Origin: Spirochaetae bacterium HGW-Spirochaetae-5
GTDB taxonomy: Bacteria; Spirochaetota; UBA4802; UBA5550
Direction: 5' to 3'
DNA length: 64,000 nucleotides
Assembly: GCA_002839285.1 (NCBI GenBank)
Contig: PGXT01000002.1
Span: 13,861-77,860, forward strand
Shown here piece after piece: positions 27,025 through 35,048 of the stretch (within the stretch, counting starts at the first letter, position 1; every line of letters begins with the position of its first letter). The translations under genes were made by a program, and so were the position numbers. The notes beneath the pieces are model-generated. The model was given only the letters and a program-made list of their open reading frames with translations, did no database searches and was not told where the DNA came from.

Positions 27025-27051
27025 TAAAGATTTGACAAAATTTGCCGATAC
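27025..27051 (+). promoter_or_regulatory. Sigma-28 (FliA) promoter of flgM
   Basis: TAAA, exactly 15 bases, then GCCGATAC: seven of the eight -10 bases match the known sigma-28 consensus TAAA-N15-GCCGATAA, with the right spacing. The element ends 29 bases before the flgM start, leaving a short leader that contains the ribosome-binding site. Confidence 0.85.
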
Positions 27052-27080
27052 ATATATTAGAAAAGATAAGGGTTATTACA

Positions 27081-27371
27081 ATGGTAATAGAAAAAATTGG
27101 AAATATTAATAATATCACGGAAACCAAGAAAAGTAAGCATGTTTCCGGGAAAAAAGAAGAAATTAAAAGCGATTCCATTGAGATTTCATCAGCCGGTAAA
27201 CAGGCTGCTGAGATAGCTAAAAGCGCTCAGATAGTTAAAGATACCCCGGATATACGAGCTGAGAGAGTAAAAGATATCAAAATGAGAATCGATAACGGTA
27301 CTTATGATTTTAATGATAATAAAATGCTGGAAATGGTAGCAGATAAAATTGCGAATTTCCTTGTAAGATAA
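27081..27371 (+). CDS. flgM: Anti-sigma-28 factor FlgM
   Basis: The track starts at 27042, which lies inside the sigma-28 promoter; ATG 27081 with AAGGG upstream is the better start, giving 96 residues. The C-terminal half matches FlgM (DIRAERVKDIKMRIDNGTYD ... VADKIANFLV), and the N-terminus is charged and probably disordered, as in the family. FlgM holds FliA (encoded at 39 kb) inactive until the hook-basal body is complete and FlgM is exported. A sigma-28 promoter in front makes this a feedback loop. Confidence 0.94.
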   Translation: MVIEKIGNINNITETKKSKHVSGKKEEIKSDSIEISSAGKQAAEIAKSAQIVKDTPDIRAERVKDIKMRIDNGTYDFNDNKMLEMVADKIANFLVR

Positions 27372-27397
27372 TAAATCGATACAGTCGTGACAAAAAT

Positions 27398-27431
27398 AAA
27401 AGCGGGGATATCATATATGTCCGCTTTTTTT
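27398..27431 (+). terminator. Rho-independent terminator of flgM
   Basis: The stem AAAAGCGG/CCGCTTTT with a 15-base loop is followed by a run of T (CTTTTTTTATT), 26 bases after the flgM stop. It separates flgM from the following dehydrogenase-like gene. Confidence 0.8.
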
Positions 27432-27468
27432 ATTGATCTGATAAAAGCTCTACCAGGGAAGGAAAACA

Positions 27469-28632
27469 TTGAGCGATATTATATCACCTGAATTTCATCT
27501 TCCGACAGAAATATATATTAAGCAGGGTATAAGCAGGAACGCTGCAGAAATTGCATCAAAATTCGGTTCAAGAATTGTTATAGTAACCGTATCCACAGAT
27601 TTTGAAGTATACCAGGAAACTCTGTCAGAAATATACAGGTATTTTAAAAATATAAATCTTGGTTGCATAATCTACGATGAACTACCGGGGAATCCGACAA
27701 CAGAAGATATTGATGTTGCGGTTTCATTCATAAAAAAAACAAAATGTGACCTTATTATCGGTTTTGGAGGAATTGAATCACTTAATTCTGCCAAAGCTAT
27801 TGCACTTCTTATTAAAAACTTCATATTCTGTTATGACGCGTTATACACGAAGGAGAAGTTAAACCCTCCAGCAAAATATATAACCATGCCGGCCTACCCC
27901 TCTTTCGGGTTTGAGATTTCGCCTATGTTTTATATTAAAGAGATCCATAAACTGACAAACCAGGTTTATTACAATCTGAATCTATACCCATTAGCATCCA
28001 TTGTTGATCCGGAATTATCCCTGCTGATGCCTGAAGATAAAATTTTAAAAACATCCGCAAGCTCACTTGCAGTAGCAACCGAATCCGTTATTTCCACGAT
28101 GAATAATGATGTAATCAATACCTACGCGTTGAAGGCGATAGATTTAACATTCAGGAACCTCCCTGTTGCTTTCAAAGAATCTAAAAACGTTGTGCCGAGA
28201 ATCAATCTGTCAACAGCCTCTGTCATGTCAGGTATTGCCTTTTCTGTTGCTTTTCTGTCTGTATCTCTCGCCCTGGCTCTTGCGATATCATCAAAGACAG
28301 ATATAGATGTTGAAACCGCCATGTCGGTAATAATTCCTCATATTATGGAATTCAACCTCACGACTTCACCTGGTAAATATGTCCAGATGTCAAAAGTTAT
28401 GGGGGAGGATGTAAAGGATATAACAGTTATCGAGGCGGCAATTAAAGCGGTAGAAGCAGTAAGAAAGCTTGAGATAGATATTGAAATTCCTCAGAGATTA
28501 TCAAGTTTTAAAATAAATCAAAGCCAGTTTAAAAGTATTGCCGATCTGGCTTTCACCTATCCGTTCATCAATAACACTCCAAGAAAAATATCTAAAAGCG
28601 AAATCGAAACGATACTAATTGCGGCATTCTAA
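27469..28632 (+). CDS. Iron-containing alcohol dehydrogenase-like protein, metal site lost
   Basis: The 387-residue product follows the fold of the iron-containing alcohol dehydrogenases: LGCIIYDELPGNPTTEDID and FGGIESLNSAKAIA in the nucleotide domain, and MSVIIPHIMEFN in the helical domain. All metal-ligand positions appear changed: the usual DALTHAIE reads SLAVATES, the usual Hxx(A)H segment reads LALALA, and the later HG motif reads VET. The nucleotide motif GGGS is GGIES. It is therefore probably not a metal-dependent dehydrogenase and may be a pseudoenzyme or bind another ligand. The start is a TTG at 27469 with AAGGAAA upstream. Confidence 0.85.
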   Translation: MSDIISPEFHLPTEIYIKQGISRNAAEIASKFGSRIVIVTVSTDFEVYQETLSEIYRYFKNINLGCIIYDELPGNPTTEDIDVAVSFIKKTKCDLIIGFGGIESLNSAKAIALLIKNFIFCYDALYTKEKLNPPAKYITMPAYPSFGFEISPMFYIKEIHKLTNQVYYNLNLYPLASIVDPELSLLMPEDKILKTSASSLAVATESVISTMNNDVINTYALKAIDLTFRNLPVAFKESKNVVPRINLSTASVMSGIAFSVAFLSVSLALALAISSKTDIDVETAMSVIIPHIMEFNLTTSPGKYVQMSKVMGEDVKDITVIEAAIKAVEAVRKLEIDIEIPQRLSSFKINQSQFKSIADLAFTYPFINNTPRKISKSEIETILIAAF

Positions 28633-29094
28633 TCAGACAACTGCAAGATCCTCTGCTGAAAATATCTGATTTATATCAAGAATTACAACAAACCCGGTTT
28701 TCAGCTTTGCGATTCCAACTATATACTTCCCGGAAATACCCTTTACTACAGGGGGGGGAGGTTCAATTTCATTAAGATCAACCTTAATTACATGGCTTAC
28801 TGAATCTATTGCAAGACCGACCCTTTTACCGTCTATATCGACAACAATTGTTCTGCTTGAATTACTTAAATCTGCTATTATACCGAATTTTTTACCAAGA
28901 TCGATGATTGGAATAACTTTCCCTCTTAAATCAATTACACCCATAATATGTGTACGGGATTTTGGAAGCTTTGTTATTTTTGGAACTTTTAATATCTCCT
29001 GAACTTGAAGTATGTCTATTCCATACTCTTCACTGCCGATTTTAAAACAAACTATCTGAAGTGATGTGGTAACTTCCATTTTTTTCTGCTGCAT
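28633..29094 (-). CDS. cheW: Chemotaxis coupling protein CheW
   Basis: The 153-residue single-domain protein matches CheW throughout: FKIGSEEYGIDILQVQEIL, MGVIDLRGKVIPIIDLGKKF and VDSVSHVIKVDLNEIEPPPP. It couples chemoreceptors to the CheA kinase in the signalling array. A ribosome-binding site (AAGGAA) lies 8 bases before the ATG. It ends directly against the convergent dehydrogenase-like gene. No cheA is in the window. Confidence 0.96.
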   Translation of the reverse strand: MQQKKMEVTTSLQIVCFKIGSEEYGIDILQVQEILKVPKITKLPKSRTHIMGVIDLRGKVIPIIDLGKKFGIIADLSNSSRTIVVDIDGKRVGLAIDSVSHVIKVDLNEIEPPPPVVKGISGKYIVGIAKLKTGFVVILDINQIFSAEDLAVV

Positions 29095-29487
29095 TTTATA
29101 GTTCCTTTTTTTTATTAAAATACAAAAAAGTGAATTGATTACTTAAGGGCTCCCTGCCGGGCTTGTAAACGGACCACCGTCCCTCAGACCCTGTAATAAA
29201 GAATAATTTATTCCGACAACCCTTTGTATATAATAGCAATTTTCATTCAAACTTTTCAAGAAAAAAAAATAATTATCAATAATTTATATCGTATTTACTC
29301 ATAAACTGGCAGTGAAACTACTCTCCGCCGCGCCGGTGGCGCGGCGGAGATAAATACCACCGGTGTTTGAGCAGTCATAAACCCCGCCGCATTTGGGGTC
29401 GGAAAACAATTGATAAGTTAGTGCTGAATTTATTTAAATTAACCGACTTAATTATGAGTTGCTTTATATCGTATCTTCCAGTAAAAA
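29095..29487. other. Intergenic region with family-B repeat
   Basis: No gene is seen in these 393 bases between two minus-strand genes. The middle holds a family-B palindromic repeat (29299-29377) and a small CCCCGCCGC...GGGG tract. A cheW promoter should lie close to 29100-29250, but none is clear. Confidence 0.55.
29299..29377. repeat. Family-B palindromic repeat, copy 1
   Basis: A perfect 13-bp GC-only-cored stem TCTCCGCCGCGCC-GGT-GGCGCGGCGGAGA (29322-29350) is framed by an outer imperfect inverted repeat, CTCATAAACTGGCAGTG at the left against ACCACCGGTGTTTGAGCAG at the right. The same frame with different cores recurs at 50.8 and 63.6 kb. Confidence 0.8.
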
Positions 29488-30192
29488 TCAGAAGTAAAGA
29501 TAGCCATAAAAATATATTACGCTTCCGGCAATGAGAAAGAAAAATATTTTTGTGAATACCGGTTCCCTCTCTCTCAACAATATATCAAAAACTCCGAGAA
29601 GCATACCCCATATAACCGATGCAGCTCCTGCTGCCATTAAATCGTACTGCCCGATGAAGAAAAATAACCCGGCAATAACAAAACCGGTCAGTATATCAAA
29701 AAGGTCTATGATACCGGCTTTACCCGAAACCTGCCCTGCAGAATTATCAGATTCAGTATATGGATTTTCATCAGGTTTAAAATACTTTCTCTTTACTTCC
29801 TGTCTTTCAACTTGTAATCGTTCTTTTTTAGAATTCCCGCGGGAAGGGGCTGATTTTGAAATACCGTAATTACCGCTTATAAGCTTAAGAACATCTTTAT
29901 TAGGGAGTGTTGAAAACTCTTTTGCCCTTTCACTCAATCTTTCTGAAACCCGTGTTGATCTTCCATTGCTGTTTTTTTCTATTGTAACGCGCCCTTTATT
30001 GATGACGGCATAATAAGAAGCCCCCTTGTCCTCATTGACTTCGGCATATATTCTTACAATTTTTTCGTCAATGTTATAATCAACCCTTATATAATCTCCA
30101 TTATCAGTAGTTGCATACATAGCACGCTCGTACCCCCGGATTTCCGAGGGCCGCCTTTTCCAGGTGAATTCAGTATTTTCATTAACTTCCAT
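29488..30192 (-). CDS. Membrane protein of unknown function
   Basis: The 234-residue protein has a soluble N-terminal part (about 1-150), rich in charge with a lysine/arginine stretch (SRGNSKKERLQVERQEVKRK), and about three membrane helices in the last 75 residues. No signal peptide or known motif is seen. The start ATG at 30192 follows GAGGTGATGATATT, a good ribosome-binding site. A terminator separates it from the small ribosomal-protein-like gene upstream. Confidence 0.75.
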   Translation of the reverse strand: MEVNENTEFTWKRRPSEIRGYERAMYATTDNGDYIRVDYNIDEKIVRIYAEVNEDKGASYYAVINKGRVTIEKNSNGRSTRVSERLSERAKEFSTLPNKDVLKLISGNYGISKSAPSRGNSKKERLQVERQEVKRKYFKPDENPYTESDNSAGQVSGKAGIIDLFDILTGFVIAGLFFFIGQYDLMAAGAASVIWGMLLGVFDILLREREPVFTKIFFFLIAGSVIYFYGYLYF

Positions 30193-30214
30193 AATATCAT
30201 CACCTCTAAATACT

Positions 30215-30247
30215 AAAAGAGATTGGCCTTAATTGCCAATCTCTTTT
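30215..30247 (-). terminator. Terminator of the yicC-hfq gene block
   Basis: A perfect 13-bp stem AAAAGAGATTGGC/GCCAATCTCTTTT with a 7-base loop lies 18 bases after the stop of the 29-residue basic gene. Read on the minus strand the hairpin ends in TTTTAGTA. Confidence 0.85.
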
Positions 30248-30264
30248 TAAAAGACCAAATTAAA

Positions 30265-30354
30265 TCATTTTTTCTTGTGACGATTCTGTCTTCTACGTTT
30301 CTTCCTTTTATGGTTCGCTATCTTTTTTCTTTTCTTTTTTTTACCGCAGGGCAT
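30265..30354 (-). CDS. 29-residue basic AURKAIP1/COX24-like ribosomal protein
   Basis: This gene is too short for the ORF track. It reads MPCGKKKKRKKIANHKRKKR and ends in a further run of R, Q, N, H and K before TGA: 29 residues, about two thirds lysine or arginine. Short proteins of this kind (GKKRKR...KI..HKRKK.. pattern) are annotated as AURKAIP1/COX24-domain proteins, related to a mitochondrial and actinobacterial small-subunit ribosomal protein. A strong ribosome-binding site (AAGGAG) stands 8 bases before the ATG and a strong terminator follows. It is the last gene after the SPFH protein gene. Confidence 0.88.
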   Translation of the reverse strand: MPCGKKKKRKKIANHKRKKRRRQNRHKKK

Positions 30355-30395
30355 AAAAAAACTCCTTATTATAAATTACTTCATTTTAATCTTTT

Positions 30396-31289
30396 TCACC
30401 GTAGATTATCAACATCTCCCTTTACACCGGGTTTTGTACCGTCAGAACTCTCATTGAACATGGCGGGTAAACCTGTTTTATCCGATGATATTATAACTTT
30501 TATATCATCGCCCATTTTGTCAATATAAATAAATTTTAAAATTTCAGGATTATCCTTCATAATTGAAGAAACCCGTAGTAATTTCTCATAATATAATTCA
30601 TTTTCATGTTTGTCTTTAATCAGCTTTTTAGCAAGCAGTATCTCCTGCTTTTTATTAGAAAAATCAAGCTCGCGCATCTCTCTATTCTGTGCCAGACCTT
30701 CACTGAAATACTTATTATCAGGGAAATATCCAGGGGAGATAAATTCCACACTGTCAGGAATTACACCAATAACAGGTATTTTCTTCATAAACTCTGATGT
30801 CATCAAATCAATTATCTTTTTTTCATCTTTAAGAATTCTATTGCGGTCATAAACAGGTTCAATGTAATTCATCAAAACAGTCTGACATACTAGTGACGCT
30901 TTTTCAATTATATAGTTTTCTATCCCGTTTTTACTGTTTAAATAAGAAATATCAGGCATATTTGATTTATCTATGCGATAACTTATATTAGCAGGTAATT
31001 TAATAGTGTACGAATCATCACTTAAGGATGAAAGAGATGGTATTTTCACAGGAATATTAACCAATGAAGAATTTTTTACCGGCATTTTAACAACAGAATA
31101 TTTCCAGGGCATAACACCCTGCCATATAAAGTTGTAAGAACCAGTGTAAACCTGCATAACTCCGTTACTCCTTGTATCCTTTAACACTACAAAATCCTCA
31201 CTAACTGATTTATATAATGAAAAATACAATCCGTAAATTACAGCTGAAAAAATAACCAGTTTTATCAATAGTTTTATGAGAGTTTTCAT
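30396..31289 (-). CDS. SPFH/band-7-like membrane protein
   Basis: The 297-residue protein has an N-terminal membrane helix (LLIKLVIFSAVIYGLYFSL), followed by a region like the start of band-7/SPFH domains (VVLKDTRSNGVMQVYTGSYN, then IKLPANISYRID), and a helical C-terminal part (LDFSNKKQEILLAKKLIKDK), as in stomatin/HflK-type proteins. These assemble on membranes and often regulate proteases. It lies 13 bases after hfq, so it belongs to the same transcript. The family call rests on overall pattern, not on a strict motif. Confidence 0.7.
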   Translation of the reverse strand: MKTLIKLLIKLVIFSAVIYGLYFSLYKSVSEDFVVLKDTRSNGVMQVYTGSYNFIWQGVMPWKYSVVKMPVKNSSLVNIPVKIPSLSSLSDDSYTIKLPANISYRIDKSNMPDISYLNSKNGIENYIIEKASLVCQTVLMNYIEPVYDRNRILKDEKKIIDLMTSEFMKKIPVIGVIPDSVEFISPGYFPDNKYFSEGLAQNREMRELDFSNKKQEILLAKKLIKDKHENELYYEKLLRVSSIMKDNPEILKFIYIDKMGDDIKVIISSDKTGLPAMFNESSDGTKPGVKGDVDNLR

Positions 31290-31302
31290 AATCCCTCTTT
31301 AA

Positions 31303-31542
31303 TTACAGATTTTCTTCGTCATCCCTGAATGGGACTAACTTAGCCGGTACCATTGTTGATATGGCATGTTTATAGATAAGATTCTGTTTTTTATCAACTT
31401 CTATCAGTATTGTAAAATTGTCAAAACTCAAAACCCTTCCTTTAATTGGCACACCGTTAACCAGAAAAATAGTGATCTCTGTTTTATTTTTTCTGGTATA
31501 ATTCAAAAAAATGTCCTGTAAATTACTCAACTGCTTGCTCAT
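31303..31542 (-). CDS. hfq: RNA chaperone Hfq
   Basis: The 79-residue protein has both Sm motifs: Sm1 in [20 protein letters not shown] and Sm2 in [11 protein letters not shown], the family signature. The hexamer promotes pairing of small RNAs with mRNAs. It follows miaA by 13 bases, the classic miaA-hfq order. Confidence 0.97.
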   Translation of the reverse strand: MSKQLSNLQDIFLNYTRKNKTEITIFLVNGVPIKGRVLSFDNFTILIEVDKKQNLIYKHAISTMVPAKLVPFRDDEENL

Positions 31543-31555
31543 AATTAGAAACCCC

Positions 31556-32467
31556 TCAATGTTTATTTAACCAACTTTTTATAATATCCGGAATTTTTTT
31601 TATTTCATCCGGACTGAACCAGATTATACTTTTATTTTTCTTAAACCATGTCATCTGCTTTTTTGCATATTTTTTTGTATTATGCTTAATCTCTCCAACG
31701 GCATCTTCCAGAGTTATCAAACCATCAATATACCTGTTTACCTCTGAATAACCAATAGACTGCATCGAGTTGAGAGAAGTCTGATAACCCATTCTTCTTA
31801 ACTTCTCCACTTCCTCAACTAATCCATTCTTAATCATAAAATCGACACGCAGATCTATTCTTTTCTGTAAACTTTCCTTTTCAATATACAAACCGATAAA
31901 TAAAGTTTCAAAATTAATCTCTCTTTTTTTCAACCCGAAAAAGCCGGATAAGGGTTTGCCGGTATCACGGAATACTGAAATCCCCCTAATGACTCTCTGC
32001 CTGTCATTAATGTGAACTTTTGATGCAAATTCAGGATCATTTTTCTGAAGTTCTTCATAAAGTGACTCCTGACTGCCGTTGTCATACTCAAAAGCAGCAG
32101 CACTTCTTATAGATTCATCAATATCCGGGACTTCATCTATACCATTACAAAAAGAATCTATGTAAAAACCTGTACCGCCGACAATGAGCGGTATTTTATC
32201 CCTTCCGGTAATATCACGGAAAGCTTCAAATGCTTTTATGCAGTAATCACCGGCTGTAAAGTGATAATCGGGATCAATAATATCAATAAGATGATGACTG
32301 ACCCCTCTCCTCTCGGACAGTGAGGGTTTGCTGCTGCCGATATCCATATAACGGTAAACCTGAACTGAATCAGCTGATATTACTTCAAAAACATCATCCG
32401 CAACATTAATGGATAATTCTGTTTTACCGGAAGCAGTAGGGCCTACAATGGCAACAGCTTTTATAAT
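31556..32467 (-). CDS. miaA: tRNA dimethylallyltransferase MiaA, non-canonical start
   Basis: The track begins at an internal ATG (32347), which removes Walker A. In the same frame the conserved N-terminus continues upstream: [17 protein letters not shown] and [20 protein letters not shown]. No ATG, GTG or TTG occurs before an in-frame TGA at 32470-32468; the only codons left are ATT (32467) and ATA (32464). With the ATT start the protein has 303 residues, normal for MiaA. A one-base indel linking ATG 32475 is the other explanation. MiaA attaches dimethylallyl groups to A37 of tRNAs that read UNN codons. Confidence 0.9.
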   Translation of the reverse strand: MIKAVAIVGPTASGKTELSINVADDVFEVISADSVQVYRYMDIGSSKPSLSERRGVSHHLIDIIDPDYHFTAGDYCIKAFEAFRDITGRDKIPLIVGGTGFYIDSFCNGIDEVPDIDESIRSAAAFEYDNGSQESLYEELQKNDPEFASKVHINDRQRVIRGISVFRDTGKPLSGFFGLKKREINFETLFIGLYIEKESLQKRIDLRVDFMIKNGLVEEVEKLRRMGYQTSLNSMQSIGYSEVNRYIDGLITLEDAVGEIKHNTKKYAKKQMTWFKKNKSIIWFSPDEIKKIPDIIKSWLNKH

Positions 32468-32478
32468 TCAACCATCGT

Positions 32479-32685
32479 CTATATAATTTCACCCTCATGA
32501 TTAAACACAAGAGTTACCTCTCCATCAAGAGCCAGCTTTAATACGTTCGGTACGACTTTCCAGTTTAGATCTGCTTCGGGATAATTTTTTATATTTCCGA
32601 CCAGGTCCACAGCTTTCATTACGCCTTTTGTGAAAATATACTTATTTGTATTTAAAGTTAAGAGTTTATCCAGTGGTATAATCAT
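32479..32685 (-). CDS. rpoZ: RNA polymerase omega subunit
   Basis: The track starts 10 codons too early; ATG 32685 follows GGAGGACTTTA, a strong ribosome-binding site, and gives 68 residues (MIIPLDKLLTLNTNKYIFTK...). The length, N-terminal helix and position directly after gmk fit the short spirochaete-type omega. Omega helps assemble and stabilise RNA polymerase. It overlaps gmk by 20 bases and is followed within 12 bases by miaA. Confidence 0.88.
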   Translation of the reverse strand: MIIPLDKLLTLNTNKYIFTKGVMKAVDLVGNIKNYPEADLNWKVVPNVLKLALDGEVTLVFNHEGEII

Positions 32686-33280
32686 TAAAGTCCTCCAATA
32701 TGACATCAATTTCATTTTTTATATTTTTTAATCTGCATTTTTCCGCTGTAACAATTGCCATAAGTCTGCTGAAAGCGCTTTCGAGATCACAATTTATTAT
32801 TACGTAGTCAAAATTTACATACTCAGCAATCTCTTTATATGCATTTCTTAACCGCAAATCAAGTTGTTCATTATTTTCAGTTTCCCGTCCGACAAGCCTT
32901 TTTTCCAGAACATTCCGGGATGGGGGTATGATAAATACAAAAACACCATCTTCGAGCTGATTTTTCAGACTCCTGCTGCCCTGAATATCTACATCGAAGA
33001 GTGGAATTTTACCGCTTTTGCGGATCCTGTCAACCTCTTTTTTAGTAGTCCCGTAATAATTACCGTAGACTTCAGCCCATTCAACGAACTCATCATTACT
33101 GATCATTCTGCTGAAATCCTCTTTCGAAATAAAATGATAATTTACCCCGTCAACCTCATCCCATCGCCTGGGCCTTGTAGTTGTCGAAATTGAAAACACA
33201 AAATCATCCTCTGTTTTCAGCAGCTTATTAATTAAAGTAGTTTTCCCGGCACCGGAAGGTGCTGATATTACAAAAATCAT
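32666..33280 (-). CDS. gmk: Guanylate kinase
   Basis: The 204-residue protein has the P-loop SAPSGAGKTTL (about 7-17), STTTRPRRWDEVDGVNYHF for GMP binding and DIQGSRSLK. It phosphorylates GMP to GDP. Its ATG lies 2 bases after the remA stop, and it overlaps rpoZ, so remA-gmk-rpoZ is translationally coupled. Confidence 0.97.
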   Translation of the reverse strand: MIFVISAPSGAGKTTLINKLLKTEDDFVFSISTTTRPRRWDEVDGVNYHFISKEDFSRMISNDEFVEWAEVYGNYYGTTKKEVDRIRKSGKIPLFDVDIQGSRSLKNQLEDGVFVFIIPPSRNVLEKRLVGRETENNEQLDLRLRNAYKEIAEYVNFDYVIINCDLESAFSRLMAIVTAEKCRLKNIKNEIDVILEDFNDYTTG

Positions 33281-33282
33281 TT

Positions 33283-33534
33283 TCAGTTATCCGAACTGCT
33301 TGAAAGCCTGTTCGAAAGAGTTTCAGGCTGCATAGCGGAGAGTATTATATGATTACTATCCATTATAATTATTGATCGGGTTTTTCTGCCATGAGTGGCA
33401 TCAACGAGCAGATTATTCTCACGTGCCTCCTCCCGCAGTCTCTTTCCTGAGGCAGATGAAGGGGTTATAACGGCTATTACCCTCTCTTCAACGACAGCAT
33501 TTCCAAATCCGATATTTAATAGTGTAGTTTTCAT
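33283..33534 (-). CDS. remA: RemA/DUF370 DNA-binding regulator
   Basis: The 83-residue protein matches the DUF370 family (LNIGFGNAVVEERVIAVITP, ARENNLLVDATHGRKTRSII). In Bacillus RemA is a DNA-binding activator of biofilm matrix genes, and the gene commonly lies between yicC and gmk, as here. A 150-base gap with a partial family-A repeat separates it from yicC. Confidence 0.94.
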   Translation of the reverse strand: MKTTLLNIGFGNAVVEERVIAVITPSSASGKRLREEARENNLLVDATHGRKTRSIIIMDSNHIILSAMQPETLSNRLSSSSDN

Positions 33535-33612
33535 ATTATAAGGTCACTTTATATCTTTTTTTTTATAGTTTTTATGTCAAGACGATTTTTAAATATTAAA
33601 TTTGAATAAATC

Positions 33613-33674
33613 TGGTAGCGATTTATTATTGGGGACACAGCGGTTCGCGCTGCGCCTGAAAATAATTTGCCACC
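33613..33674. repeat. Family-A repeat, copy 4 (short form)
   Basis: GGGGACACAGCGGTTCGCGC, then TGCGCCTGAAAATAATTTGCC, matches the ends of the longer copies with the central GGGGGAT palindrome missing. It lies between yicC and remA. Confidence 0.75.
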
Positions 33675-33685
33675 GTAAATTTTCA

Positions 33686-34552
33686 TTAAACTATGTTGCG
33701 GCAATGCTCTCTGATCTTGTCAATATGATTCTTTATATCAACGGCAATCTGAGAGATGTCTGAATTATTTGATTTTGATGCGATTGTATTTATCTCTCTG
33801 AAAAGCTCCTGAGACAGAAAATCAAACTTTCTACCCTGCTGATCCTTCTCCTTGAGCATAATTTTAAATTTCTCCAGATGATCATTAAGCCTTACAAGCT
33901 CTTCATTTATATCAAGCTTATCGGCAAGAAGGGCTATCTCGCCGTATAACCGGTTATTATCAATATTATTATCTGTAATTCCTTTAAGCCGGTTTTTTAA
34001 ATTCTCCTTTTTATCTTCCAGAACTTTTTTTGAGAGAGTTTTAATTTTTCCAGCGTCTTTTCCTATTTGAGCCAGTGATGCTACAATATCCTTCCGGATA
34101 GAAATACCCTCTTTTTTCCTCATATCAATGGCTTTCGAAATAACTACATCAATCGCACTAAGCATCTCTTTTTTTGATTTATCGGATAAATTTGTCCTCT
34201 CTCTTTGAGTTATACCCTCAAGCATTAGTATAGACTCAAACTTCAAGGGTTCTTTGATTTTTAATGACTTATGCACTGCTTCAAGTTCACGGTAATATTT
34301 TTTAATCAGATCAGTATTGAGTGAAACAGGCTTTGTACTGTTCCAGTCGAAAATATCTATTGAAAGTTCAATCTTCCCTCTGCTGAAACGTTTTTTGATT
34401 ATCTGTATATACTCATTCTCTTCATTTCTCAGAATTTTTGGGAGGTTGACATACACCTCGAGATATTTTGCATTTAATGATTTGATTTCAATCGAATAAG
34501 AAAACTGATCTGTACTTTTCTCAAGAAAAGCGTAGCCCGTCATGCTCTCCAT
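33686..34552 (-). CDS. yicC: YicC-family endoribonuclease
   Basis: The 288-residue protein matches YicC over its length: MTGYAFLEKS at the N-terminus, IEIKSLNAKYLEVYVNLPK, and the C-terminal DUF1732 part with DKLDINEELVRLNDHLEKFK and KFDFLSQELFREINTIASKS. E. coli YicC is an RNase that clips small RNAs. It lies 10 bases after cheD, linking the chemotaxis genes to the housekeeping cluster, with hfq in the same direction. Confidence 0.96.
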   Translation of the reverse strand: MESMTGYAFLEKSTDQFSYSIEIKSLNAKYLEVYVNLPKILRNEENEYIQIIKKRFSRGKIELSIDIFDWNSTKPVSLNTDLIKKYYRELEAVHKSLKIKEPLKFESILMLEGITQRERTNLSDKSKKEMLSAIDVVISKAIDMRKKEGISIRKDIVASLAQIGKDAGKIKTLSKKVLEDKKENLKNRLKGITDNNIDNNRLYGEIALLADKLDINEELVRLNDHLEKFKIMLKEKDQQGRKFDFLSQELFREINTIASKSNNSDISQIAVDIKNHIDKIREHCRNIV

Positions 34553-34562
34553 ATATTACTTC

Positions 34563-35048
34563 CTATATTATTTTAGGTTCTTTACCAATGGTTTTTATTT
34601 TTAATTCGCCGGTTTCGAGATAGAAATCGATTGTTCTTCCGTAATCACCACCCACTTCCTCGGAGAGAACGGGAATTTTTAACTGACCAAGAATCTCTCT
34701 TACACTGAGAATGTTATTCTTCCCGATGTCCCCCATTAGCGAATTTTCTGAATGTTTAAACATAGTCGCCCCTCCGGCCAGTTTAGCAACAATCTGGTCC
34801 CGGGCAGCTCCTATTTTAATCATTTCTTCAATCATTAATGGAATTGCTGTATCGGCATATTTTTTCAGATTGTTCGATGGTTTCTTACTTGAAGGGAGCA
34901 TAATATGAGACAGACCGCCTATCTTCATCTTCGGATCATAAAGGCATATACCGACACATGATCCGAGTATTGTTCTCAAGGTATTTGGCGATGCGGCTAC
35001 TCCCAGATCCGCGATACCGACATTAATAAGATCAAAAGACATTCTCAA
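34563..35048 (-). CDS. cheD: Chemoreceptor glutamine deamidase CheD
   Basis: The 161-residue protein has the CheD catalytic pair: Cys31 in LGSCVGICLYDP and His48 in GGLSHIMLPSS. It deamidates receptor glutamines and in some bacteria works with CheC. It overlaps cheR by 4 bases. Confidence 0.96.
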   Translation of the reverse strand: MRMSFDLINVGIADLGVAASPNTLRTILGSCVGICLYDPKMKIGGLSHIMLPSSKKPSNNLKKYADTAIPLMIEEMIKIGAARDQIVAKLAGGATMFKHSENSLMGDIGKNNILSVREILGQLKIPVLSEEVGGDYGRTIDFYLETGELKIKTIGKEPKII

